From Spirosoma sp. 48-14 (GTDB lineage: Bacteria; Bacteroidota; Bacteroidia; Cytophagales; Spirosomataceae), in contig NZ_MKUD01000032.1 of NCBI RefSeq assembly GCF_001898575.1, forward strand, positions 54,019 through 118,018: a stretch of DNA of 64,000 bases, in the 5' to 3' direction. The first letter of the stretch is position 1. Each line of letters opens with the position of its first letter. The notes beneath the pieces are model-generated. The model was not told the origin of the DNA, ran no database searches, and worked only from the letters and a program-made list of their open reading frames with translations. Below are positions 26,567 to 34,666 of this stretch, one piece after another. A program made the translations under genes and the position numbers.

Positions 26567-27856
26567 TCAGGGACAATAAACGGGTTGGCCAACAGGTGAA
26601 GCGGCTTGCCGACCGGATGGCAGTATCTGGTTATAATTTAATCGTGTAATCAGTCGGGGTGCTAGTTCGTAATTGTACTGCATAACCAGTGCATCGGAAA
26701 GTGTCTGCATCATGCTGACACCCGGCCGGTAATAGGGAGTAGTAGCTGGCGATACATAGCTGAACTGGCTGATCAGTATATCCTGTGGAAATTGATCGCG
26801 CCAGTATTCGGGAACGACATACTGATATCCCCGAGCGGGCTGAGCTTCCAACCTAACTAGTTGATTCACGTAGCCTTTGACCTGAAACTCGCGATACTGA
26901 TTCCAATAGCTACCGCAGGTACCAAGAACCTTCAAAGGGTCACCACCAACCATAAGTGGAAATGTCTGACAATCACGGAGTGTATCGTGTGCTAGTCCAA
27001 AGGAATGGCCTAACTCATGAGCGGCCAATTCAGCATTGGCATTCAAGCAAACCAGGAATGGACCTTCATAGGTGGAGTAACCTGCATAGGGGTATTTGGG
27101 ATAACCCGTTGGGAGGGTTGGGTCTTTCATGAAAAAGACAATCCGGGTAGCTGCTTTAGCTTGTTTGAGGGCTACCAGCTTCTGGGTGAGTGGATCGGTT
27201 GAATCCGCAAATAGTTTATTCATCAAGCCTTCCGGATCTCCACTATCCTTGAAACGAGCCATTTCATCGGCCGACAATGGGTAGATGATATGCTGAAAGA
27301 CGAGTTTATTCAATTCCTGCGGATGTTCTGGTTGGGCACGGTTTAGAAAATCGACAAAAACTCGATTCTGATATGGATCGTAATGATTACCATTGATTGT
27401 AGGAAACGCGCTGACGAAAGATGGATCAGTGAGTATGTAAAGTAATCGAATGGTATCCCGCTTATTGGATGGTAAGTCTGCAAACGTGCGGGCTAGCCTG
27501 GTACCCACTATTACCGATTGAATGCCGAAGATCTGTCGGGTATTTCGGTCGATAGTCAGTTTTACCTGATAGGTAGCGTTACGGGTAAATTGATGGGTAA
27601 TTCGAGGTGACTGGGTACTCACCTGCGCAGTGCTATCGCCAAAATTCCAGCGATAGGTGGCTCCCTGCTGACTTGAATCCGCCTTAAAAACAACTAGTCC
27701 ATCCTGCTGGGGAACTATGTGAACAGTAAAAAGCGCTGTTTCCGGGCTATCTGGGGGCAGCTCTCTTGAACAAAAAATTAACAGAGAACTCATAGCCACC
27801 AGGCAGATGGGGAGCCATTTTCCAATAGGCGCGATGTTGTGGATTATCGATTTCAT
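26567..27856 (-). CDS. PKD-domain metzincin-type metalloprotease lipoprotein
   Basis: 429 aa. The signal ends in SSLLIFCSRE, a possible lipobox with Cys29. A PKD-like domain follows (residues about 45-115; ATYRWNFGDSTAQ and RNATYQVKLTIDRN). The catalytic part has ELAAHELGHSFGLAHD, the HExxHxxGxxH zinc motif of metzincins, near residue 280. A Met-turn candidate lies in FPLMVGGD. The protein is probably surface or periplasmic and could degrade extracellular protein. It is alone on the minus strand. The exact MEROPS family is not assigned. Confidence 0.75.
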   Translation of the reverse strand: MKSIIHNIAPIGKWLPICLVAMSSLLIFCSRELPPDSPETALFTVHIVPQQDGLVVFKADSSQQGATYRWNFGDSTAQVSTQSPRITHQFTRNATYQVKLTIDRNTRQIFGIQSVIVGTRLARTFADLPSNKRDTIRLLYILTDPSFVSAFPTINGNHYDPYQNRVFVDFLNRAQPEHPQELNKLVFQHIIYPLSADEMARFKDSGDPEGLMNKLFADSTDPLTQKLVALKQAKAATRIVFFMKDPTLPTGYPKYPYAGYSTYEGPFLVCLNANAELAAHELGHSFGLAHDTLRDCQTFPLMVGGDPLKVLGTCGSYWNQYREFQVKGYVNQLVRLEAQPARGYQYVVPEYWRDQFPQDILISQFSYVSPATTPYYRPGVSMMQTLSDALVMQYNYELAPRLITRLNYNQILPSGRQAASPVGQPVYCP

Positions 27857-28031
27857 CGACGTTTGTATTTAACAGTTGAGTGTGAGGCAAAAATTTGCCA
27901 GGTAAGCTCCGCCAATAGGAATCAACTGATGGGTAAGAAGCTCATCAAAAATTAGTAGGTTGATTACTCTGTAAACCTAGAATGTTCCACCTCTTTTGGC
28001 CTTGATCTACTATTTATACAAACCGAAAAAC

Positions 28032-28067
28032 AAACAAGCACTTACTAGTAAGTGTAAGTGCTTGTTT
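28032..28067 (-). terminator. Rho-independent terminator after tRNA-Leu
   Basis: A 14-bp perfect stem (28032-28045 with 28054-28067, AAACAAGCACTTAC) with an 8-nt loop; leftward it is followed by TTTGTTTTTC. It begins 15 nt after the tRNA-Leu 3' end, in the correct direction. Confidence 0.7.
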
Positions 28068-28081
28068 TTTAGTTTGTTATG

Positions 28082-28163
28082 TGACCACGGGGAGACTCGA
28101 ACTCCCATGCCGTGAAGCACCACCCCCTCAAGATGGCGTGTCTACCAGTTTCACCACGTGGCC
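28082..28163 (-). tRNA. tRNA-Leu (GAG)
   Basis: 82-nt cloverleaf on the minus strand. The acceptor arm is GGCCACG with CGTGGTC (one G-T pair) and the discriminator is A. The anticodon stem CCATC/GGTGG holds loop TTGAGGG with anticodon GAG, and there is a long class-II variable arm. The T arm is GGGAG-TTCGAGT-CTCCC. The 3' CCA is not encoded. It reads CUC and CUU codons. Confidence 0.93.
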
Positions 28164-28315
28164 GATTCGGTTATCGAGGTGCAAATATAGCGTTTTAGCT
28201 TTTTTCTGCAAAAGACGCCCGTAAATCTTTTGCTTTTTTCCCTGCGCCAGGGGGGAAACCGACGAAAATTTCGTACTTTTATCTTTCTAAATTAAAAGAT
28301 TAAAGCCCATATAGT

Positions 28316-28729
28316 ATGGCACTTGAATTAGTCGGAAAGCTCATAAAAGTATTACCCGAAGTTACGGGGCAGGGTCGGAATGGAGCCTGGAATAAACAGG
28401 AATTTGTTATTGAAACACTGGATAGTCAATATCCTAAGAAAGTTTGCATGACCGCCTGGGGTGAAAAAGCGAATGATCTGAAGCAGTTTGCCGAAGGTGA
28501 TACGCTGAAAGCCACCTTTAGCGCCGAGTCTCGCGAGTATAACGATCGTTGGTATACGGAACTGCGTGCGTTTCGAATCGAACTGACCGATGGCGATAGT
28601 GCCCCGGCCGCACCGGCAAGACCTGCTACGATGCAACAACCACAAGCGCGTTCAACGCAGCCAGCTCAATCGTCGGCTATGTCGTTCAACGCAGCCTTTG
28701 ACGAGGAAAGCAACGATCTTCCATTTTAA
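28316..28729 (+). CDS. DUF3127 OB-fold protein with SSB-like C-terminal tip
   Basis: 137 aa. Residues 1-90 match DUF3127 (LVGKLIKVLPEVTGQGRNG, WNKQEFVIET, CMTAWGEKANDL, YNDRWYTELRAFRIEL), a compact OB-type fold found in Bacteroidota. A Pro/Ala/Gln-rich linker (about 95-120) leads to an acidic end, FDEESNDLPF. That end closely resembles the acidic, Pro-Phe-terminated tail by which SSB proteins bind partner proteins. A role in single-stranded DNA or RNA binding is inferred, not known. It lies between two oppositely oriented tRNA genes. Cytosolic. Confidence 0.8.
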   Translation: MALELVGKLIKVLPEVTGQGRNGAWNKQEFVIETLDSQYPKKVCMTAWGEKANDLKQFAEGDTLKATFSAESREYNDRWYTELRAFRIELTDGDSAPAAPARPATMQQPQARSTQPAQSSAMSFNAAFDEESNDLPF

Positions 28730-28736
28730 CAACAGC

Positions 28737-28803
28737 AAACGAAGAAGGGTAAGAACAAGAGAATGGATATACCATTTTCTCGTGTTCTTACCCTTCTTCG
28801 TTT
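28737..28803. terminator. Long hairpin between DUF3127 gene and tRNA-Lys
   Basis: Arms 28737-28766 and 28772-28803 are complementary over the outer 21 bp without mismatch and then imperfectly, with a loop of about 5 nt. It probably ends both the rightward mRNA and the leftward tRNA-Lys transcript; it is 14 nt from the tRNA 3' end. Confidence 0.6.
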
Positions 28804-28816
28804 AAGATTCTTTTTG

Positions 28817-28889
28817 TGATTCGGCTGGGATTCGAACCCAGGACCCATACATTAAAAGTGTATTGCTCTACCAGCTGAGCTACCGAATC
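28817..28889 (-). tRNA. tRNA-Lys (UUU)
   Basis: 73-nt cloverleaf on the minus strand. The acceptor is GATTCGG with CCGAATC, the D arm contains AGCTCAGCTGGTAGAGC, and the anticodon stem ATACA/TGTAT holds loop CTTTTAA (anticodon TTT). The T arm is CTGGG-TTCGAAT-CCCAG. The CCA end is not encoded. Confidence 0.95.
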
Positions 28890-28945
28890 AGTTGAACAGA
28901 TTTCGCTTTTGAGAGCGTCTTTGTTCCTAATCGCGGTGCAAAATT

Positions 28946-29689
28946 ATGGCCTTATTTCGTTCATTGCAAGCTATTCGTCTTAAAATAAGCCTATTTTTTT
29001 GTTTGCTGTCAGTTACTGCGCTGGCACAGACGGCCTTAACAGATTCTCTTCATCGAGCAGACTCGCTATTTGCCAGAGGAAATTACGCGCATGCTGCCTA
29101 TTTATTTGAGATGGCTTTGGCTGAAGGGCATACCGCTACTGACCCGATATTGTTAAAACTTGCCAGCATTTATGAGCAGCAAAATGACATTCCCCGACTG
29201 CTTTATTATCTGGATGTCTATTTTGATAGACACCCGGACGATGCTGTGCTGCGCCGAATGAATGAAATCGCTCGAGCCAATAATCTCAGCGGCTATGAGA
29301 CCGATGACCTGAATTATTTCTACCTGTTTTATCGAAAATACGGAATTTATTTTCTCCTCTTTTTGCTAATTCCGGCAGGCTATGTCTTTAGTGTTCTTAT
29401 CCTGAAGGTGATCCGCAAAGAAGAGATCCCAACCCGCCAGAAGTGGATTGTCTTTCTGTATCTGTTCCTGTTACTCATCTTTACCAATTTGCCTGAGGGG
29501 GTTCAGTCGGGTATTACCAGCCATGATCGGGTGCTGCTTCGCACCGACCCTTCTGCGGCTGCACCCGTAGTAGAGGTGATTGGTCGTGGACACAAGCTCA
29601 ATATCCTGGGCAAAAAAGATATCTACCTGCGTATCCTCTGGCATAATGAACTCTACTTCATCCGACGTGACAACGTTTGGATAATTTAA
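28946..29689 (+). CDS. TPR / two-TM / SH3-like membrane protein (BatE-like)
   Basis: 247 aa. A signal peptide (about 1-27, ending ALAQ) leads to a TPR-like region (about 30-110; ADSLFARGNYAHAAYLFEMA, then LLKLASIYEQQND). Two transmembrane helices follow (about 130-153 and 163-182), then an SH3-like C-terminal domain (about 190-247; HDRVLLRTDPSAAAPVVEVI, ILGKKDIYLRI). This order resembles the C-terminal membrane/SH3 part of BatE, a component of the Bacteroidota aerotolerance operon. No bat genes or MoxR ATPase adjoin, so the assignment is by layout only. It converges with an SDR gene across a hairpin. Confidence 0.6.
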   Translation: MALFRSLQAIRLKISLFFCLLSVTALAQTALTDSLHRADSLFARGNYAHAAYLFEMALAEGHTATDPILLKLASIYEQQNDIPRLLYYLDVYFDRHPDDAVLRRMNEIARANNLSGYETDDLNYFYLFYRKYGIYFLLFLLIPAGYVFSVLILKVIRKEEIPTRQKWIVFLYLFLLLIFTNLPEGVQSGITSHDRVLLRTDPSAAAPVVEVIGRGHKLNILGKKDIYLRILWHNELYFIRRDNVWII

Positions 29690-29693
29690 TGAG

Positions 29694-29760
29694 CGAAAGA
29701 GTGAATGAGTGAAAGAGCGAAATGCTGACGCAAACTATTCTTCACTCTTTCACTCTTTCG
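29694..29760. terminator. GA/CT-rich hairpin between convergent genes
   Basis: Arms 29694-29713 and 29741-29760 match at 19 of 20 around a 27-nt loop. They use the same GAAAGAG/GTGAAAGAG vocabulary as the hairpin at 15562-15651. It spans nearly the whole space between the BatE-like and SDR stops. Confidence 0.55.
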
Positions 29761-29761
29761 A

Positions 29762-30571
29762 TCATTTCTTAAGTGGCGAGTCTTTTTCTTTGGCCAGCGT
29801 GTTGTAGACGAGTTTGTCGGCAAGGCTGGGTAGCCACTTATTGATGAATACGGTCAGCTTCCCCTGGGTGGTTAGAATAAGTTCACGCTTACGGGATTTT
29901 ACCGCTTTTAGAATATGATCGGAGCATTCTTCGGCGCTCATCATATTGCTTTCGTCGCGCATGGTTTCACCTTTGGCATTACCGTGGGCATCCAGAGCGG
30001 AGTAACGAATATTTGAGGCTGTAAATCCAGGGCAGGCCGTCAATACGTGAACGCCCGTATGCAATAGTTCGGTGCGAACAGCTTCCAGAAACCCGTTCAT
30101 CGCAAACTTGGAGGCCGAATAGCCTGACCGTACAGGAAGTCCCCTATATCCAGCTATCGAGGAGATACCGACGATAGAGCCTTTTGATTCGATAAGGTAG
30201 GGTAGGGCGTATCGGGTAGCGTAAACGGTTCCCATAAAGTTGATGTCCATTACTTTCTGAATCACCGACGGATCGGTATCAATCAGCATGGAACGCATGG
30301 AAATCCCCGCGTTATTGATCAGAACATCCAGGCGGCCGTATTGAGCGATAGTCTGTTCGATAAGCCGTTTGACATCGGCTTCCACACTGACATCGGCTGT
30401 TATGGAAAATACATCTATACTGGCCTGCTGTAGTTCACTGGTTACGGCTTGTAGCGCGTCGGCCTTGCGTCCGCAGATGACAATATGAGCTCCTTCGCGC
30501 CCAAACGCAAAAGCCAGCGCCCGGCCGATACCCGACGAAGCACCGGTAATCAATACAACTTTATTTTTCAT
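29762..30571 (-). CDS. Short-chain dehydrogenase/reductase (SDR)
   Basis: 269 aa Rossmann oxidoreductase. The cofactor site is ITGASSGIGRALAFAFG with GRKADAL suggesting NADP preference, and NNAG appears as VLINNAGISM. The catalytic triad is Ser in GISSIAGYRG with SGYSASKFAMNG (Tyr-x3-Lys). It probably reduces a carbonyl on a lipid or small molecule; classical SDRs of this length include 3-oxoacyl reductases and DhbA-like enzymes. The C-terminal region is hydrophobic with basic ends and may associate with the membrane. The -7 box lies only about 9 nt before the ATG, implying an almost leaderless mRNA. Confidence 0.88.
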   Translation of the reverse strand: MKNKVVLITGASSGIGRALAFAFGREGAHIVICGRKADALQAVTSELQQASIDVFSITADVSVEADVKRLIEQTIAQYGRLDVLINNAGISMRSMLIDTDPSVIQKVMDINFMGTVYATRYALPYLIESKGSIVGISSIAGYRGLPVRSGYSASKFAMNGFLEAVRTELLHTGVHVLTACPGFTASNIRYSALDAHGNAKGETMRDESNMMSAEECSDHILKAVKSRKRELILTTQGKLTVFINKWLPSLADKLVYNTLAKEKDSPLKK

Positions 30572-30579
30572 AGAGGGAA

Positions 30580-30587
30580 CAAAGATA
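30580..30587 (-). promoter_or_regulatory. TAnnTTTG -7 element for the SDR gene
   Basis: TATCTTTG on the minus strand ending 8 nt before the start codon. Transcription would begin within a few bases of the ATG, giving a leaderless or near-leaderless message. No convincing -33 TTG is seen. Confidence 0.4.
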
Positions 30588-30648
30588 GAGCAATTCGTCG
30601 ATAGTAAGCAGGGGTGAATTGAATCGACTCACTGCCTGCCAACGGCGA

Positions 30649-32892
30649 TTAACGAATCAAGGTAACCGTTCCTTTTAGGGTTCGTTGGGTGGTAAGGAGT
30701 AGGTAGTAATAGGTGCCGGTAGGGGAGTTGGTGCCGTACCATCGGAATTTAGGGTCAGTGGACGAAAAAATGGTAGCTCCCCAGCGATTAGTAATGTCAA
30801 CACGTCTGAACTGCTCGCTACAGGAGTTTTCAGGTAAGTCTTTGACGGCAAAATAGTCGTTGATCCCGTCGCCATTGGGGGTAAATACATTTGGCACTTT
30901 AATGTCGGCCGCGAATGTTGGGTTGGTAACATGGAAGGTGACGGTCGTAGTAGCGGTATGATTGGGCTGGCAGGATCGATCATCGACCACAAAATCCACC
31001 ACAAACGTTGCTTCGGTTTTCCCTGCCATTAGTTCGCAGGTGGGTTTCCAGTCAAAAGCCGATCGGAGCGTAGGCAAACCTGATTTATTTGTGAAGTTCA
31101 TTCCCAGATCTTTTACATCGAAACCACGTCCTGTTCCCGAAAGTTGAATCGTATCCCGGTCGGGGTCATTGCCCAGCACATCGAAAGCGGTGTGCCCTGT
31201 CGAATCGTTTGGGCTAACGGTAAGTTCAACCACAGGTTGGGGGAGTGTCGTTTGAACACTAGGTGGCTGACTGGGTTTGCCCACTGCCGACAGATTGACC
31301 GTAACCGTATCGCGCAGGTTCTGATTACAGCGGGTATCCGTAACAATAAAGTCGACTATGTAGTTGGGTTGGGTTGCCTGCGTACAGGTTGGTTTCCAGG
31401 TAAAGAGCTGGGAGACCTTTCCCACTCCCGAAGCTGATCCAAAAGTCATACCTGCCTGGGTCAGCGCAAAGCCTCGCCCCACAGCCTGAATGGTAATATT
31501 GTCGTTGTCAATATCATTGCCGAAAGCTGTGAATGTCAGCGAGGTTCCTACATTGATTTTGGCCAGATTGTTCAGCAGGTTGGTACTGGCTGTTGGCTTA
31601 TGGTTTAGGGATGGAGTTATTGATAGCTGGATGCTGATGGTATCGCTAAGCCCTTGCGGACAACCATCGTCGGTGGCTCGAATCATAAGCGTAACGGGTT
31701 TGCCATCGGCACCAACGCATCGGCCAAAGCAGAATTTCGCCTGTAACGTATCCTTGCTGCTTCGCGTGAACAAATCGCCGGGGGCAATGGTCAGGCCAGG
31801 CAGTGACCCACTCATATTGATAATGGTAATGTGCTGGTTCGGGTCAATGTCGGTAACATACAGACTTAAACAGTTCGTGTCCTTTTCGGCAATGGTGAGC
31901 ACGGTTCCTTCTTTATAAAAGGTTTTCTGACCGTCGGGCCTGAAAAGGAGTTGGGGAGCGTTGTTGCGGGGACAGTCGATCACTAGCACCTGAAAATCAC
32001 GCCGAACTACCCCGATCCGTTTACCCGCCCGAAATTCGGCTACTTCGACTGAAAAAACGAATAAGCCTGCCCGGTCGGGCGTGACGCTCAGTAAACCGGT
32101 ACGGGCATTGACGCGAAGGGGCGCCGAACCCGGAATTTCATTCGCAACAGAGATGCCGGTATTCCATTGAATAGTCGGATACGGGCCTGAGTAAAAGACG
32201 GGTTGATCAAAGGGATTGCTGGGATTACTGGGAATGGGTATTGCTGCCGTGCTGAAGCCATTGTAAGGAGTAACCAGCGTATAGCTCAGACTATCACCAT
32301 CGGTATCTTTGGCGCTGAAATCAAGTGTGAAGGGTTGCCCAATACAGGCATAATCGCCTTTAGGAATTGTAAAATTTGGTGACGAGTTTTTGGTCGATAA
32401 AGCTGGAAATTCCAGGTAGAAGGTCGAGCCTGCCCCGCTGGGATTGACAATATTATTGATGACTCCATTTCGACAACAACGATCCCACGAAATGTAATAG
32501 CCGCCCGGATCGTTGAAGATATTGGGGTCGAACGTTACGTCGTTACTGTATTTGATCAATAACGTACTCAGACTCGATGTGGCACAGGCAGGTCTGGTAT
32601 ATACAACAGGTTGTTCACTAACGTAAGAAAGAGCGAGCGCACCCATAAACTGGTTAGTCCGTTTGGAAAAAATACCCACCCGGATCACCCCATCTCTAGC
32701 ACCCTGACTGCCATTAACAAGGTCGAAGTACAGATTCAGGTTGACCCGGTGGGTATAAGTTGACTGAGTACCCAGGTACCGCAGTTCAAGTTCTCCCCCG
32801 ACGATGTGCGTTGCTGAGCTGAAGTGGCTGATAACCAGAAGGAAGGATGTCAGTAAAAAAGGCAGCCTTATCAGACGGTACAAGTTGAGCAT
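30649..32892 (-). CDS. T9SS type B sorting-domain surface protein
   Basis: 747 aa with a signal peptide (about 1-27; THIVGGELEL begins the mature part, common in this family). The body holds several Ig/cadherin-like repeats with Asp-rich turns (KDTDGDSLSY, NDIDNDNITI, NDPDRDTIQL). The C-terminus (about 655-747; VPNVFTPNGDGINDYFAV, then TNRWGATIFSS and PTGTYYYLL) is the gliding-motility/CHU_C type B sorting domain, which directs export through the type IX secretion system. It is probably a large cell-surface or adhesin-like protein. PorX at 45 kb would be the matching regulator of T9SS genes. No T9SS structural gene adjoins. Confidence 0.88.
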   Translation of the reverse strand: MLNLYRLIRLPFLLTSFLLVISHFSSATHIVGGELELRYLGTQSTYTHRVNLNLYFDLVNGSQGARDGVIRVGIFSKRTNQFMGALALSYVSEQPVVYTRPACATSSLSTLLIKYSNDVTFDPNIFNDPGGYYISWDRCCRNGVINNIVNPSGAGSTFYLEFPALSTKNSSPNFTIPKGDYACIGQPFTLDFSAKDTDGDSLSYTLVTPYNGFSTAAIPIPSNPSNPFDQPVFYSGPYPTIQWNTGISVANEIPGSAPLRVNARTGLLSVTPDRAGLFVFSVEVAEFRAGKRIGVVRRDFQVLVIDCPRNNAPQLLFRPDGQKTFYKEGTVLTIAEKDTNCLSLYVTDIDPNQHITIINMSGSLPGLTIAPGDLFTRSSKDTLQAKFCFGRCVGADGKPVTLMIRATDDGCPQGLSDTISIQLSITPSLNHKPTASTNLLNNLAKINVGTSLTFTAFGNDIDNDNITIQAVGRGFALTQAGMTFGSASGVGKVSQLFTWKPTCTQATQPNYIVDFIVTDTRCNQNLRDTVTVNLSAVGKPSQPPSVQTTLPQPVVELTVSPNDSTGHTAFDVLGNDPDRDTIQLSGTGRGFDVKDLGMNFTNKSGLPTLRSAFDWKPTCELMAGKTEATFVVDFVVDDRSCQPNHTATTTVTFHVTNPTFAADIKVPNVFTPNGDGINDYFAVKDLPENSCSEQFRRVDITNRWGATIFSSTDPKFRWYGTNSPTGTYYYLLLTTQRTLKGTVTLIR

Positions 32893-32937
32893 AGGGTAGA
32901 AATTGTTCGGAATGGAGAGTGTCCGAAAATGGATGCT

Positions 32938-32945
32938 TAAATTAG
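32938..32945 (+). promoter_or_regulatory. Variant -7 element (TAAATTAG) before rlmD
   Basis: TAAATTAGCGAC ends about 13 nt before the start codon. It shares TAAnTTAGCGACTTTTTA with the site before the NUDIX gene at 14166. No TTG is present at a usual -33 distance, so support is recurrence and position only. Confidence 0.35.
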
Positions 32946-32961
32946 CGACTTTTTAGGACTT

Positions 32962-34407
32962 ATGCGTAGAAGGATTCATAAAACACCCGAACGGTTGGCA
33001 AGCGTCCGAATCGATGCGGTGGCTGCCGAAGGAAAGTGTATTGTACGTACCGACGAGGGCGTAATTTTCGTAGATAATCCAACCGGAGGGCCTGGTGTGG
33101 CTCCGGGTGATCTGGTCGATCTGCGCATTACAAATCGAAAAAAACAGTATCGTGAAGCGGTAGCCGAACACATTCATGAATGGTCGCCGGTGCGTGCTGA
33201 GCCGTTTTGTGAGCATTTTGGTACCTGTGGCGGCTGCAAGTGGCAGCATATTCAATACAGTGAACAACTGGGCTTTAAACACCAGCAGGTGATCGATCAT
33301 CTGACTCGCATCGGGAAGGTGGCCCTGCCCGAAATACGGCCTATCCTGCCTGCTCATCCCACTCAATACTACCGGAACAAACTGGAATTTACCTGTGCCG
33401 AAGGGCGTTGGCTGACCACGCGTGAGGTCAATACCGATCAGTTGATCGATCAGCGAGCGGTTGGCTTTCACGTTCCGGGCCGGTTCGATAAAGTGCTTCC
33501 CATTCATCATTGTTACCTTCAGCCCGATCCGTCCAATGCGATTCGACAGGCGGTGAATGACTACGTATTTGCACATGGCCTGACGTTGTATAACCTGAAA
33601 GCACACACGGGTTTTCTGCGGACACTGATCATCCGTACTGCTGCCACTACGCAGCAGGTCATGGTAACGTTGCAGGTAGCCCAGGATAATCCCGAGATGC
33701 TCAATGAGTTACTTAGTTACCTTCAGACGCAGTTTCCTCAGATTACATCATTGAATTATATCCTGAACACGAAGAAAAACGATAGCTATCAGGATCAGGA
33801 GGTAATCAACTGGGCGGGCAAACCCTACATTGAGGAGCAAATGGATGAAGCCGACGGGCCACCACTGACGTTTCGGATTGGTCCTAAATCCTTTTACCAG
33901 ACCAACGCCCAGCAAGCGCATAATTTGTATAAGATCACGCGTGAATGGGCTGGCCTTACCGGGCGCGAGCGTGTGTATGATCTCTATACCGGAACGGGCA
34001 CCATTGCCTTGTTTGTGGCCCGTCGGGCAAAGCAGGTAATTGGGGTGGAATATGTTGAGGCTTCGGTAGCTGATGCGCGAATTAATGCCCAGGTTAATAA
34101 CATTACCAATACCACATTTGTAGCCGGTGATATGCGGGATATTCTGACGGATGGCTTTTTCGATCAGCATGGTCGGCCGGAAGTGGTTATTACCGACCCT
34201 CCTCGTGCAGGTATGGACGAAGCCGTGACGCGGCAGCTGCTGAAAGCGGCTCCCGAACGGATTGTATATGTAAGCTGCAACACCGCTACCCAGGCCCGCG
34301 ATTTAGGTATTCTAGATGAAAGCTATCGCGTGGCCGATGTGCAGCCCGTAGATATGTTTCCGCATACGCACCACGTCGAGAACATTGCGCTTTTGGTGAA
34401 GCGGTAA
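32962..34407 (+). CDS. rlmD: 23S rRNA (uracil-C5)-methyltransferase, RlmD/TrmA family
   Basis: 481 aa. An N-terminal TRAM-like domain is followed by FCEHFGTCGGCKWQHIQY, the Cys cluster for a 4Fe-4S centre. The Rossmann methyltransferase has YDLYTGTGTIAL (SAM site), ITDPPRAGMDEAV, and catalytic Cys in VYVSCNTATQARDL. Family enzymes methylate uracil C5 in 23S rRNA or tRNA. RlmD-like is preferred for length and the iron-sulfur motif, but RlmCD-type or tRNA specificity cannot be excluded. The start ATG follows a variant -7 box by about 17 nt. It converges with the HhH gene across a large palindrome. Confidence 0.85.
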   Translation: MRRRIHKTPERLASVRIDAVAAEGKCIVRTDEGVIFVDNPTGGPGVAPGDLVDLRITNRKKQYREAVAEHIHEWSPVRAEPFCEHFGTCGGCKWQHIQYSEQLGFKHQQVIDHLTRIGKVALPEIRPILPAHPTQYYRNKLEFTCAEGRWLTTREVNTDQLIDQRAVGFHVPGRFDKVLPIHHCYLQPDPSNAIRQAVNDYVFAHGLTLYNLKAHTGFLRTLIIRTAATTQQVMVTLQVAQDNPEMLNELLSYLQTQFPQITSLNYILNTKKNDSYQDQEVINWAGKPYIEEQMDEADGPPLTFRIGPKSFYQTNAQQAHNLYKITREWAGLTGRERVYDLYTGTGTIALFVARRAKQVIGVEYVEASVADARINAQVNNITNTTFVAGDMRDILTDGFFDQHGRPEVVITDPPRAGMDEAVTRQLLKAAPERIVYVSCNTATQARDLGILDESYRVADVQPVDMFPHTHHVENIALLVKR

Positions 34408-34410
34408 ACG

Positions 34411-34663
34411 AATGGATAATGAATAATGAATAATGTAAGCAATCACGCAGAATTACCTTTTTCTGTATGACCCCGATGGGACGGTCGGCCGTTGCCGTCA
34501 GATGTTTATAGTAGATAGCGCCTTTCTATAAACATTTGACGGCAACGGCCGACCGTCCCATCGGGGTCACACAAAATTTCATTCAATTTAATCCTGCGAG
34601 ATTGCTTACAATGCAAAGCCTGGCTATTCCCCATTATTCATTAGACATTATCCATTATCCATT
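34411..34663. repeat. Nested palindrome of about 250 bp filling the rlmD/HhH spacer
   Basis: Three nested layers: an inner pair 34468-34511 and 34526-34569 (43 of 44 positions pair, 14-nt loop); a middle pair 34435-34454 and 34590-34609 (18 of 20); and outer ATGGATAATG/CATTATCCAT-type repeats near 34411-34434 and 34632-34663. The inner arm is GC-rich, the outer AT-rich, as if one element were inserted in another. It occupies essentially the whole space between convergent genes. Confidence 0.8.
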
Positions 34664-34666
34664 ACG

